In this document: in pieces, positions 24,640 through 32,408 of the stretch | Layout of the letters: the number at the start of each line of letters is the position of its first letter | Numbering within the stretch: the stretch's first letter is position 1 | Source of the DNA: Acidobacteriota bacterium | Lineage (GTDB): Bacteria > Acidobacteriota > Thermoanaerobaculia > Gp7-AA8 | Reading direction: 5' to 3' | NCBI GenBank assembly: GCA_019247495.1 | Contig: JAFAOU010000148.1 | Location: 1-38,517, forward strand | Length of the DNA: 38,517 nucleotides | Translations under genes and position numbers: made by a program | Notes under the pieces: generated by a model | Told to the model about the DNA's origin: nothing | Database searches by the model: none | Seen by the model: the letters and a program-made list of their open reading frames with translations, nothing else

Positions 24640-25796
24640 CGGGCGTAGTGCGGGCGTCCTCGCCTGCATCCGGCGTGGCGTCTCGCCCGACGGGGGTTTC
24701 TGGGATTCAATCCACGGCTGCGAGTCGACTACAGACACCACCGCCGGGCGAGGACGCCCGCCGGACGCAGACGAGACGTCCGCACTACGCCCTGTTGACG
24801 CTGGCAGTACTCGCAATCGCCACTGCGGCCGCCGCCCAACCCATCGCCGCCACCAATCGCGGCATCGTCGTCGCGCACGATCGCGTCATCGAACTCTTCG
24901 ACCGCACCGGCAGAAATCTCATCTGGAAAACGGACGGGCTACCAACGCCGCAGAGCATCGCGGCGTCCAATGAACGAATCGCCGTTCTCGACCCGCTGGC
25001 GAACGAGGCTCGCATCGTCGAGCTGGCAGCGGGACGCGGAACTGCTGTGCACACGGGCGAGACGCCGGTCGCCGGCGTATTCATCGGACCAACGCTTTAT
25101 CTCCTCGAGCGCGATGCCCGGGCTCTCGAACGGATCGGCGCGGACGGCACGAGAGCGTCCATCAGCACCGGCGCCGATCCGGCCTTTCTTCGCGAAGCGA
25201 ACGGCCGGTTGTACGTCTACGCGCGCGGCGAAGGACTCGTGCAGGAAATCAGCACGTCGCCATTCGCGATCCGCCGAAGCGCGCGCGTGACGCCGTTCGC
25301 CTCCGACTTCGAGATCGATTCGAAGAACGCGTACGTCGTCGATCCGCACGGCGCGAAGATCGGAGTCATCAATCTCGACACGATGCAATCCGCCGGCAAC
25401 ATCGACGTCGGCGCCGTCCCGGTCTCCTTCGCGTTCGCGTCGACCGGCACCTCTCTCACCGCGCGCACGCTCGCCGTCGCCGATCCCTCGGCGAAAAAAG
25501 TGTGGCTGATCGAAGGGGCGCAATCGACGACGCAGGCGTTCACGCGCGGCTTCCTGCGCGGCCTGATCGGACTCGGACTCTTCGGCAGCGGGACGTCGAA
25601 CTTTCCCACCGGCGTCGATCGCGTGTTCATCCGCGGCTCACGCTGGTACGCATTCGATTCGAGCAGTGGAACTCTGTATCGATTTACAAAATCGTCGAGC
25701 TCGGTTGTCGCGAGGAACATTCGCCTCTTCACAGTGACAGCCGAGGGGGTCTTCTGGTGGGACGACGCGGTACGGCGGTTGCACCAAGCGGACTAA
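24636..25796 (+). CDS. Secreted beta-propeller-like protein with a repeat-encoded N-terminus
   Basis: 386 residues from ATG 24636, which overlaps the TPR gene stop (ATGA). Residues about 3-52 are encoded by a foldback repeat (24641-24792). The true hydrophobic signal (LLTLAVLAIATAAAAQ) begins right after it. A TTG at 24795 would give a 333-residue protein with a normal signal peptide. The mature part has repeated four-strand blade patterns (RGIVVAHDRVIELFDR, NAYVVDPHGAKIGVINLD, TLAVADPSAKKVWLIEG) like YVTN/NHL propellers. There are no catalytic motifs. It is probably a periplasmic binding scaffold working with its operon partners. Confidence 0.7.
   Translation: MTGVVRASSPASGVASRPTGVSGIQSTAASRLQTPPPGEDARRTQTRRPHYALLTLAVLAIATAAAAQPIAATNRGIVVAHDRVIELFDRTGRNLIWKTDGLPTPQSIAASNERIAVLDPLANEARIVELAAGRGTAVHTGETPVAGVFIGPTLYLLERDARALERIGADGTRASISTGADPAFLREANGRLYVYARGEGLVQEISTSPFAIRRSARVTPFASDFEIDSKNAYVVDPHGAKIGVINLDTMQSAGNIDVGAVPVSFAFASTGTSLTARTLAVADPSAKKVWLIEGAQSTTQAFTRGFLRGLIGLGLFGSGTSNFPTGVDRVFIRGSRWYAFDSSSGTLYRFTKSSSSVVARNIRLFTVTAEGVFWWDDAVRRLHQAD
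24641..24792. repeat. Foldback repeat inside the start of a coding region
   Basis: Perfect inverted 13-mer ends, GGGCGTAGTGCGG at 24641-24653 and its complement at 24780-24792, continue as imperfect inverted repeats towards the middle (CTGCATCCGGCG against CTGCGTCCGGCG). The frame stays open through its full length. Confidence 0.88.
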
Positions 25797-25808
25797 AGAG
25801 AACGCGTT

Positions 25809-26690
25809 ATGGCAGAACGAAAACCGTGTATCCGATGCGAGCGCCCGATCGATTCGAACGCGCGCTCGTGCGTCTATTGCAACTGGGATCAAGGCGTGAC
25901 GAAGCCGCTCCCAACCACCGCCGCGCCGGCTGCTCCCGCGTACGTCCCGCCGCGGGACACGCGCCTGCGCAACCGCATCCTCGGCGCGATCGCATTCGTC
26001 GCACTCGTCGTGATCGCTTTCGTGATCGGCTCGCTCGTGCACGGCTCCGATCCCTCGCAAGCGAAAGCGTCGCAGACACCGGCAACTCCAGCCACCTCGA
26101 CTGCGCAAGCCGAGGGAGGGCCGAGGGCGGATGTGACACTCGTGCCGATTGACGGCTCCATGCAATCCGAGCCGCCGATCACCACCGCGCCGGCGATGGC
26201 ACCGAGCGCCGGCAACGTCGAAGTCAACGGCGACCGCGCCGATGCCACCGCGCTTCCGTCTGGCGAGTACTCTGCCGCCGCGCAGCGTGCAAAGGCCGAG
26301 CGCGATGTCAGGACGAGCAACGGAATGATCGATCCGCGCACAATTTCGGGGGGCGTCGAACGCGCTGTTCCCGTCAATCGCAATCCGCGTCCGCAACCAG
26401 CGTCACAGCACAATCAGGTGATCCGCGTATCGGCTCCGCCGCATACGGAACCAATCCCGCTCTACCAGCCGGTGCCGCCCTTGCGCGTGAACCGTCCGAC
26501 CAGCGCGCGGCTCTTCCTGACGGTCGGCACCGATGGCCGCGTTCATGACATCGACATCGCACAATCGATCCCCGGCGAGATGCCGCGCCTGATCGCGTCG
26601 GTGCAGAACTGGCGCTTCCGGCCGGCCACCCAAAACGGCCAACCCGTGACATCGACGTTCTCCGTCGCTATAAACGTGCGTCCGCAATGA
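25809..26690 (+). CDS. Membrane protein with N-terminal zinc ribbon and C-terminal TonB-like domain
   Basis: 293 residues. Residues 6-22 are a double-CxxC zinc ribbon (CIRC...CVYC). A membrane helix lies at about 57-78 (ILGAIAFVALVVIAFVIGSL). A long Pro/Ala-rich low-complexity region follows, then a TonB_C-type domain at about 225-293 (LRVNRPTSARLFLTVGTDGRVHDIDI..NWRFRPATQNGQPV). TonB normally bridges the inner-membrane ExbBD motor to outer-membrane receptors, but here a cytosolic zinc ribbon replaces the usual short N-terminus. No exbB or exbD is nearby. It is the fourth gene of the operon and overlaps the next by 4 bases. Confidence 0.8.
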   Translation: MAERKPCIRCERPIDSNARSCVYCNWDQGVTKPLPTTAAPAAPAYVPPRDTRLRNRILGAIAFVALVVIAFVIGSLVHGSDPSQAKASQTPATPATSTAQAEGGPRADVTLVPIDGSMQSEPPITTAPAMAPSAGNVEVNGDRADATALPSGEYSAAAQRAKAERDVRTSNGMIDPRTISGGVERAVPVNRNPRPQPASQHNQVIRVSAPPHTEPIPLYQPVPPLRVNRPTSARLFLTVGTDGRVHDIDIAQSIPGEMPRLIASVQNWRFRPATQNGQPVTSTFSVAINVRPQ

Positions 26691-27217
26691 CCGTCGAACC
26701 GCAGAACCCCACCGATCGGATCGCATGCGCATCGTGCCGCCACGACATCGACGCCGCGGCGAAACTCTGTCCGTACTGCGGCGCCGATCCGCGCACCGGC
26801 CAGAAGCCTGTCGACACGCAGGCGATGCTGAATCAGATGTTCCACCCACGCGCGACGTCCGCCACGGACACCGTTTTCGAATTTGCCCGACAGCGTCAGG
26901 GCGTCGTTGTCGCGCTTGGGGTGCTTGTGGCGATCCTCATCCTGGCCGGCCTGCACGAATTCGTGACGCGCCGCAATGCGCGGGACGTCTCGGCCGCCGC
27001 GGCGATTCCGCTGACCGAGGTGACGGACTTGAACAATCAGTCCGACGAGAACAAGCCGCTGCCACTACCGAATCTCCAGTTCCAGTTCGACGGCCATCCG
27101 CAAACGATGCGAACGTTCGTCGTCGAGCCTGGCGCGGTGACGCCGCCGGAGGTTATCGCGGCGCAGCAAGCAGCGGCGGCGCAACCTGCGCCGGTTCCAG
27201 CGGCGAAGCCGCATTAG
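26687..27217 (+). CDS. Zinc-ribbon membrane protein of unknown function
   Basis: 176 residues. Residues 14-31 form a zinc ribbon (CASC...CPYCGAD). A linker and a membrane helix (GVVVALGVLVAILILAGL, about 73-90) follow, then about 85 periplasmic residues rich in Pro, Gln and Ala. The plan, cytosolic ribbon then membrane helix then periplasmic tail, matches the upstream TonB-like protein without its C-terminal domain, so the two may be partners or paralogues. It is the last gene of the operon; a hairpin terminator lies about 145 bases downstream. Confidence 0.7.
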   Translation: MTVEPQNPTDRIACASCRHDIDAAAKLCPYCGADPRTGQKPVDTQAMLNQMFHPRATSATDTVFEFARQRQGVVVALGVLVAILILAGLHEFVTRRNARDVSAAAAIPLTEVTDLNNQSDENKPLPLPNLQFQFDGHPQTMRTFVVEPGAVTPPEVIAAQQAAAAQPAPVPAAKPH

Positions 27218-27264
27218 TTTTTTGCCGCGGAGCGGCGCGAAAGCCGCCGGATGGCGGCTCGGAC

Positions 27265-27437
27265 GGTAGCCGGTGGTCGTGCACGAAGTGCGAGACCACC
27301 GGGTTCACGAACGCGCAGATTTTTCCGACCGCGGCAGCGGTCGCGGATGAATTGATCCGTGACCCCTGCCGGGGTCCATTTTCATTCGCGTTTTTTGTCC
27401 GGTGGTCTCGCGCTTCGCGCGCGACCACCGGCTACCA
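27265..27437. repeat. Paired self-folding repeats between convergent genes
   Basis: Two about 38-base hairpins (27265-27303 and 27399-27437) are inverted copies of each other, each with stem ends CCGGTGGTC/GACCACCGG and loop sequence GAA/TTC. The differences between copies keep pairing: GCAC/GTGC in the left copy is GCGC/GCGC in the right. Further out, GGCGCGAA and TTCGCGCC at about 27232 and 27461 also pair. The 27218-27504 gap is essentially all such structure. Confidence 0.9.
27361..27380 (+). terminator. Probable intrinsic terminator of the envelope operon
   Basis: GACCCC-TGCC-GGGGTC (27361-27376) makes a perfect 6-bp stem with a 4-base loop, followed by CATTTTC. It lies between the two arms of the surrounding repeat and could stop transcription from the plus-strand operon. 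Confidence 0.55.
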
Positions 27438-27504
27438 TACGAAACGCCTTCGGCGTTCTTTTCGCGCCGCAGTTTGCATTGTCAATCGGCGAACCCTCGA
27501 GCGT

Positions 27505-29523
27505 TTACTCGCTGGCCTTGAGCGGCAGTTCGACGGTGAACGTCGCGCCTTTGCCGAGGCCGTCGCTTTCGGCGGTCACGCTGCCGCCGTGGATCTCGGC
27601 GAGATGGCGGACGATGGCCAGGCCGAGCCCGAGGCCGCTGTGGGTGCGGGCGCTGCCTCCGTCCGCTTGACGGAAGCGTTCGAAAACGTAGGGCAGGAAC
27701 GCCGGGTCGATGCCGGGACCGTCGTCGCTGACCGTGATCCGCGCCGCGTTTTCGACGCGGACCAAGCGCGCCTCGATATGGCCGCCGCGCGGAACGAATT
27801 TGATCGCGTTCGAGAGCAGGTTCCACACGATCTGCTGCAAACGATTTGCGTCGCCGTCGACGAGCGGCGTGAAGTCGAGATGGACGCCGATGGTGATCTG
27901 CTTCGCGGTCGCGGCAGGACGGAGCGTCTCGATCGCGTTGGTGATCACGCTGCGCAGATCGACCGGCGCGACAGTCAAGCGGAACTTGCCGCTGATGATG
28001 CTGGAGACGTCGAGGATGTCTTCGATCAGCCGCGCCTGCGCCTGCGTGGAGCGGTCGATCGACTCCAACGCCAGTGCCATCGTCTCCGCATCGACGGTTG
28101 CGACGGTCAGCATGCGCACCCAGCCGAGCGTGGCGGTCATCGGCGTGCGCAGTTCGTGCGAGACGGTGGCCAGGAAGGCGTCTTTGGCGCGGTTGGCCTC
28201 GACCGCCGCGGTGTGCAGTTGCGCGTTCTCGATCGCCAGCGCGACACGGCGCGCAAAGAGCACCGCCAGATCGAGATCCGCCTGATCGTAACGTTGTTTT
28301 TCGCGCGATCCCACCGTCACGGCCCCGATCGTCCCACTGCGCGCGATGAGCGGCACGACCATGTAGGACTGCAGACGGAGCCGGCCAAGCAGGCTACGGA
28401 ACTCGTCGCCGCGTTGTGCGATTACCTCGGGTGGAATCTCATTCAGGATCTCGGGCTGACCGCTTCGGATCACCGCGGCCGAGCCGGAGTTCAGATCCGT
28501 ACGCGGACCGTAGGTCTGCAGCAGCCGAGCGTCGTCCTCCATCGCGGGATCGACGTGCTTGACCACGGCGCGGCGGATGACGGGGCCTTCGACGACGTCG
28601 ATCACGCAGAGGTCGCCGAGGATCGGGATGGCGGCCGCAGCGGCGTTCTCGAGCGTGTCCTGCGCGTCCAGCGACGCGGTGACCAATTCGCTCACGCGCG
28701 CCAGAAAGCGCAGCGAATCCTCGGCGCGTTTTCGCGAGGTGATGTCGAGCGTCACCCCGCGCATGCCGACCGGCTTGCCGTCGGCATCCTTCACTACCAT
28801 CGAGTGAGACTCGACCCAGATCGCACGGCCGTCTTTCGTCAGCCAGCGGAACGTGTTCACGCGGAAATCGCCCGCGGCAAAGTGTTCCTGCGCGTGTTTC
28901 GCGGCGGCTTCGCGATCGTCGGGATGGACGATGGTCAGCCAGAAGTTGGGCGTGGCCAGCCACTCCTCGACCGTGTAACCGAGCATGCGCGTGACGTGCT
29001 CGCTGATGTAATCGATGTTCTGCGACTGTTTGCTCGGATTGCCGTGCGCCTCCCACACCACGCCGGGAACGCTGGAGACGATGTCCGCGAGGCGGCGCCG
29101 CTCATCCTCGATGCGGTTGGCCATTTCCTCCAGGTCCTGCACGCGCTCGCTGCGAAGCTTCGCTGTCTCCGCGCGGTACCACGCGAGGATCCAGCTCAAC
29201 AGGATCATGAAGATGTCAAAGATGGTGAGCTGAACCGCGTCCGACGGTTTCATCAAGAACGAATGCCGCGGTGTCATGAAGAAGTACGTCGCGGAAGCCG
29301 AGGAGAGGGCGATCGAAAAGAGAGCGGGACCGAAGCCGCCGTATGTAGCGCTGATGACGATGGCGCCGATCAGAATCAGGTAACGCGCGCCACCGAGGAT
29401 GGGCGAGATCCACATCTGCACGACGGTCGCGAGGACGGTCAGTGCAATCGCTACGAGGTAGCGTTTTGCGAGCGAGCTGTACTCGGCGGAAGTCGGTTGT
29501 TTCACCACGTTGCGTTGCGTCAA
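27505..29523 (-). CDS. Membrane sensor histidine kinase (DUF4118-type membrane region, PAS, GAF)
   Basis: 672 residues from a TTG start (a GTG at 29508 is an alternative). Four membrane helices lie at about 22-118, resembling the KdpD-like DUF4118 module. Then come a coiled linker, a PAS domain with PAC segment (about 145-265), a GAF domain (about 275-435), HisKA with His456 in SHELRTP, and HATPase_c with NLLSNAIKF, DDGPGID and GLGLGLAI. There is no receiver domain and no response regulator gene nearby, so it is an orphan kinase. It is divergent from a small membrane protein gene (96-base gap). The signal is unknown; PAS and GAF suggest a small ligand or redox cue. Confidence 0.93.
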   Translation of the reverse strand: MTQRNVVKQPTSAEYSSLAKRYLVAIALTVLATVVQMWISPILGGARYLILIGAIVISATYGGFGPALFSIALSSASATYFFMTPRHSFLMKPSDAVQLTIFDIFMILLSWILAWYRAETAKLRSERVQDLEEMANRIEDERRRLADIVSSVPGVVWEAHGNPSKQSQNIDYISEHVTRMLGYTVEEWLATPNFWLTIVHPDDREAAAKHAQEHFAAGDFRVNTFRWLTKDGRAIWVESHSMVVKDADGKPVGMRGVTLDITSRKRAEDSLRFLARVSELVTASLDAQDTLENAAAAAIPILGDLCVIDVVEGPVIRRAVVKHVDPAMEDDARLLQTYGPRTDLNSGSAAVIRSGQPEILNEIPPEVIAQRGDEFRSLLGRLRLQSYMVVPLIARSGTIGAVTVGSREKQRYDQADLDLAVLFARRVALAIENAQLHTAAVEANRAKDAFLATVSHELRTPMTATLGWVRMLTVATVDAETMALALESIDRSTQAQARLIEDILDVSSIISGKFRLTVAPVDLRSVITNAIETLRPAATAKQITIGVHLDFTPLVDGDANRLQQIVWNLLSNAIKFVPRGGHIEARLVRVENAARITVSDDGPGIDPAFLPYVFERFRQADGGSARTHSGLGLGLAIVRHLAEIHGGSVTAESDGLGKGATFTVELPLKASE

Positions 29524-29573
29524 AGCTACCGGCTATTTTGCTGGTCTCGTGCCGAGTCCGCTTGCAATCCACG

Positions 29574-29590
29574 TGGCACTTCGCTGGCAA
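29574..29590 (+). promoter_or_regulatory. Possible sigma-54 promoter
   Basis: TGGCACTTCGCTGGCAA matches the -24/-12 consensus (TGGCAC-N5-TTGCA) with exact GG-to-GC spacing and one mismatch in the -12 box. It ends 30 bases before the start of the small membrane protein gene. Chance occurrence cannot be excluded. Confidence 0.35.
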
Positions 29591-29619
29591 TACAAATAAG
29601 TGCAGTCCACGGAGGAACC

Positions 29620-29880
29620 ATGGAAATTCAAACGACTTCTGAAGACCGCACCTGGAAAGAAAAACTCGCCGCCATACCGCGAAGTGCCATCGCGTCCGTG
29701 AAGCCCCGGATGAAGGCGATGACGATGAAGACAAACGACAGCATGCGCGGCAATCCAGCGAAGTGGGCCGGCATCGCTGCCGGAGCTGGACTCGGAATCG
29801 GCCTCGTAGGCAGGTTCCTGCAACGCCGCGCGCACGCTCGCCACACACCGGCAGTGATCATCATCGAAGCGGCGTGCTGA
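29620..29880 (+). CDS. Small membrane protein, ElaB/YqjD/DUF883-like
   Basis: 86 residues from ATG 29620, which has a strong GGAGGA ribosome site 4 bases upstream; the much longer open frame through it is an antisense artefact. A basic, amphipathic N-terminal half (residues 10-40) is followed by NPAKWAGIAAGAGLGIGLVG (about 45-64), a Gly-rich membrane helix, and an Arg/His-rich tail. This resembles the C-terminal anchored ElaB/YqjD/DUF883 proteins, which are stress-induced and may bind ribosomes in E. coli. The link to that family is a pattern match only. A possible sigma-54 promoter precedes it. Confidence 0.7.
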   Translation: MEIQTTSEDRTWKEKLAAIPRSAIASVKPRMKAMTMKTNDSMRGNPAKWAGIAAGAGLGIGLVGRFLQRRAHARHTPAVIIIEAAC

Positions 29881-29882
29881 TG

Positions 29883-30098
29883 GGTCGCGCGCGAAGGCGC
29901 GCTCGACAATCTTAGCCCCGCGCTCTGCGCGGGGTTGGGAAAGTGCGCAGATTGTGCGGCCGCGGAGGCGGTCGCTGCAAATTTCGCGCTGTTGGACAAT
30001 TTGTAGTGGCCGCCTCCGCGGCCACAACTTCTTCCGCATCCGTTTTCCCCGCGCAGAGCGCGGGGCTAGGATTGCCGAGCGCGCCTTCGCGCGCGACC
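29883..30098. repeat. Nested 216-bp palindrome between convergent genes
   Basis: The outer arms (29883-29942 and 30043-30098) are complementary over about 52 bases with only two mismatches before their inner ends. Each arm itself holds two hairpins (GCGCGCGAAGGCGCGC and CCCCGCGCTCTGCGCGGGG). An inner pair, GCGGCCGCGGAGGCGG and its near-complement at about 29956 and 30007, nests within. It fills the gap between the stop codons of two convergent genes and probably serves as a bidirectional transcript end. Confidence 0.92.
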
Positions 30099-30106
30099 TG
30101 CGTACG

Positions 30107-31276
30107 CTAGAACTTCGGAAGCAGTTCCCCGAGCGCGTCCGCGAGTTTCTCGTAGTCTCCGATCTCGTTGTAGAGCTGCGCGGAAACGCGCAGGACGCGT
30201 TTCGGCTGATGCGGCCAGGGATGGATTGGGACTTCGATCGAATAGTCGTAGAACAGCGCGTCCTGCAGCGGATCGCCGTAGAGCGTTGGCACGTATGGTT
30301 TGCCTTCGGCGAGCGGGACCGCGGCCATTGAGCCGAGCATTTCGTCCAGAGCTGGATGGGCGATGGCGAGGCGATCGCACAGGAGGTCGCGCGCGCGCAA
30401 CGCCAGTTCGTGATTCCGGCGCATGACCTCGGGCCAGCCGCCGGCGAGGCTGGCCATGAAAGTCAGCGCGGTCGGGACGCTCAGAATTGCGGTCGGATCA
30501 AAAGTTCCTGGCCAATCGAATTCAAGGTGGAAGCGGCTGCGATCGGTGCGCGTCGCATTCGCGCCGTGACTGATCACCACGGGACGGATTCCGCGACGGC
30601 GATTTTCGCGAACGTAGAGAAAGGCCGCGCCTTTTGGAGCGCAGACCCACTTGTGGAGATTGCCGGTGTAGTAGGCCGCGCCAAGCGTGTCGAGGTCGAG
30701 TGGGAACATGCCTGGAGCGTGGGCGCCATCGACGAGCGTGTCGATGCCGCGGCGGTTCAGCTCAGCGATCACTTTCACAAGCGGAAAAATCAAGCCAGTC
30801 TGGCTGGTGACGTGATCGATGAGCAGCAGCCGCGTGCGATCGGTGACGGCCGCGAGCACGCGTTCGACGATTTCGTCCGAGGAGCGGAGAGGGAACGGTA
30901 CATCGACTGCGACGACTTTCGCGCCGGCAAGGCCCGCAACGTATTCGAGCGCATTGCGTGACGCGTTGTACTCGTGCGTCGTGACGAGCAGCTCGTCGTG
31001 ACGGTCGAGATCGAGCGAGCGCAAGACCGCGTTGACGCCGGCGGTGGCGTTGGGAACGAACGCGATTGCGGCTGGATCGGCTCCGACGAACTCCGCCAGC
31101 GCGGCGCGAGCCTGGTCGAGCAGCGGCTCGAGTTCGCGCACCATGAAGCGCACCGGCTCGCGTTCCAGTTGCGTCCGCAGCTCGTTCTGCTTCGCAAGCA
31201 CGGCTTTCGGCGCGGCACCGAACGAGCCGTGATTGAGAAACGTGATGGTCGGATCGAGGAGCCAGTGCTCTTTCAT
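30107..31276 (-). CDS. Class V aminotransferase-fold PLP enzyme (isopenicillin-N-epimerase-like)
   Basis: 389 residues. The fold-type I signatures are present: NHGSFG near residue 15-20, PNATAGVNAV near 75-84, DGAHAPG (Asp183, His186) and the PLP lysine Lys209 in GNLHKW. NHGSFG with GNLHKWVCAPKG is typical of the isopenicillin-N-epimerase-like branch of cysteine-desulfurase relatives, most members of which have no known substrate. It follows rodA by 13 bases and is the last gene of the cell-shape cluster. A role in cell-wall amino-acid chemistry is possible but unproven. Confidence 0.88.
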   Translation of the reverse strand: MKEHWLLDPTITFLNHGSFGAAPKAVLAKQNELRTQLEREPVRFMVRELEPLLDQARAALAEFVGADPAAIAFVPNATAGVNAVLRSLDLDRHDELLVTTHEYNASRNALEYVAGLAGAKVVAVDVPFPLRSSDEIVERVLAAVTDRTRLLLIDHVTSQTGLIFPLVKVIAELNRRGIDTLVDGAHAPGMFPLDLDTLGAAYYTGNLHKWVCAPKGAAFLYVRENRRRGIRPVVISHGANATRTDRSRFHLEFDWPGTFDPTAILSVPTALTFMASLAGGWPEVMRRNHELALRARDLLCDRLAIAHPALDEMLGSMAAVPLAEGKPYVPTLYGDPLQDALFYDYSIEVPIHPWPHQPKRVLRVSAQLYNEIGDYEKLADALGELLPKF

Positions 31277-31289
31277 TCGGCGCGCGAGC

Positions 31290-32399
31290 TCATGCAGGGC
31301 TCGTCGCGCCGAATCGTCTCATATCCACATTCAGCATCAGCCCGATCGCCATGAGGAACATCATGGTCGACGAGCCGCCGTACGAAATCAGCGGCAGCGG
31401 GATGCCGGTAGTCGGCAGCACGCCGATCTGCATGGCCACGTTGATGAAGATGTGGAAGACGAAGAATGCGATCAGACAGATGGCCAGAAATGCGCCGCCG
31501 CGGTCCCGCGCTTTTTTCGCGAACGTCAGCGCCTGAAAGATCAAGAAGAGATAGAGACCGAGCACGATCACGACGCCGATGAAGCCCCACTCCTCGCCGA
31601 GTGTGGCGAAGATGAAATCGGTGTGATGCGCGGGGAGGAAGTCGAGTTTGGCCTGCGTCCCCTGCCGGAACCCCTTGCCGTGAATGCCGCCCGAGCCGAT
31701 GGCGATTTTCGCCTGCGTGACCTGATAACCCTTGCCGAGCGGATCGCGGTCGGGATTGAGGAACGTGATGATGCGATCCTTCTGATACGGCTTCATGATG
31801 CTGAAACCGCCCAGACCGAGCAGGGCCACGACCACGATCATCGCCGCCCAGATTCTCCAGCGGATGCCGCCGAAGAACATGGCCACCGCGACGAGCGGGA
31901 AGAACGTCGCCGCAGTGCCGAAGTCGGGCTGCATGAGGATCAGGCCCACCGGGATGGCGATGATCAGCATGGCCCGAAAGAACGATTTGAAGTCCATGTA
32001 CGCCCGCTCGTGATTGTCGAAAAACTTCGCGAGCATGATCGCCGTGAAAATCTTCATGAACTCGGACGGCTGAAATTGAAATGAGCCGATGTGGATCCAC
32101 GAACGCACGTTCGCGGTCAGCCTGCCGAAGGCCATGAGGTACAGCAGCAGGATGATGCCGAGCCCGTAGAGAAATGGCGCGATGTCGAAGAAGACGTGGT
32201 AGTCGACGAACAGGCAGAACAGCATCAGCACGAAACCGATGGCCAGCCAGAGAAGTTGCTTCTTGAAGATGCCGAGGCCGGGATCGTCGAAGTACGTGGC
32301 GCTGTAGATGAGCAGGCAGCCGACGGCGGCGATCACCAGCGCCGTGCCGAGGAAGTTGAAGTCGAGTTTTGAAAACGTGCGGATGTTGTCCCGGGCCAT
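31290..32399 (-). CDS. rodA: Rod-shape peptidoglycan glycosyltransferase RodA
   Basis: 369 residues with about ten membrane helices and the SEDS-family features: WIHIGSFQFQPSEFMKI near the middle, FLPAHHTDFIFATLGEEWG in the large periplasmic loop, and GIPLPLISYGGSS near the C-terminus. RodA polymerises lipid II into glycan strands for cell elongation and works with the class B PBP encoded just upstream (9-base gap). Its place after mreBCD and the PBP2 gene is the standard elongasome order. Confidence 0.96.
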   Translation of the reverse strand: MARDNIRTFSKLDFNFLGTALVIAAVGCLLIYSATYFDDPGLGIFKKQLLWLAIGFVLMLFCLFVDYHVFFDIAPFLYGLGIILLLYLMAFGRLTANVRSWIHIGSFQFQPSEFMKIFTAIMLAKFFDNHERAYMDFKSFFRAMLIIAIPVGLILMQPDFGTAATFFPLVAVAMFFGGIRWRIWAAMIVVVALLGLGGFSIMKPYQKDRIITFLNPDRDPLGKGYQVTQAKIAIGSGGIHGKGFRQGTQAKLDFLPAHHTDFIFATLGEEWGFIGVVIVLGLYLFLIFQALTFAKKARDRGGAFLAICLIAFFVFHIFINVAMQIGVLPTTGIPLPLISYGGSSTMMFLMAIGLMLNVDMRRFGATSPA

Positions 32400-32408
32400 C
32401 GAGTGTCC

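Noticed and set aside
26725..29880. 1051-codon plus-strand open frame ending in the small membrane protein
   Set aside because: Only its last 86 codons (29620-29880) have a ribosome site and protein-like content; the rest is out-of-frame or antisense to recognised genes.
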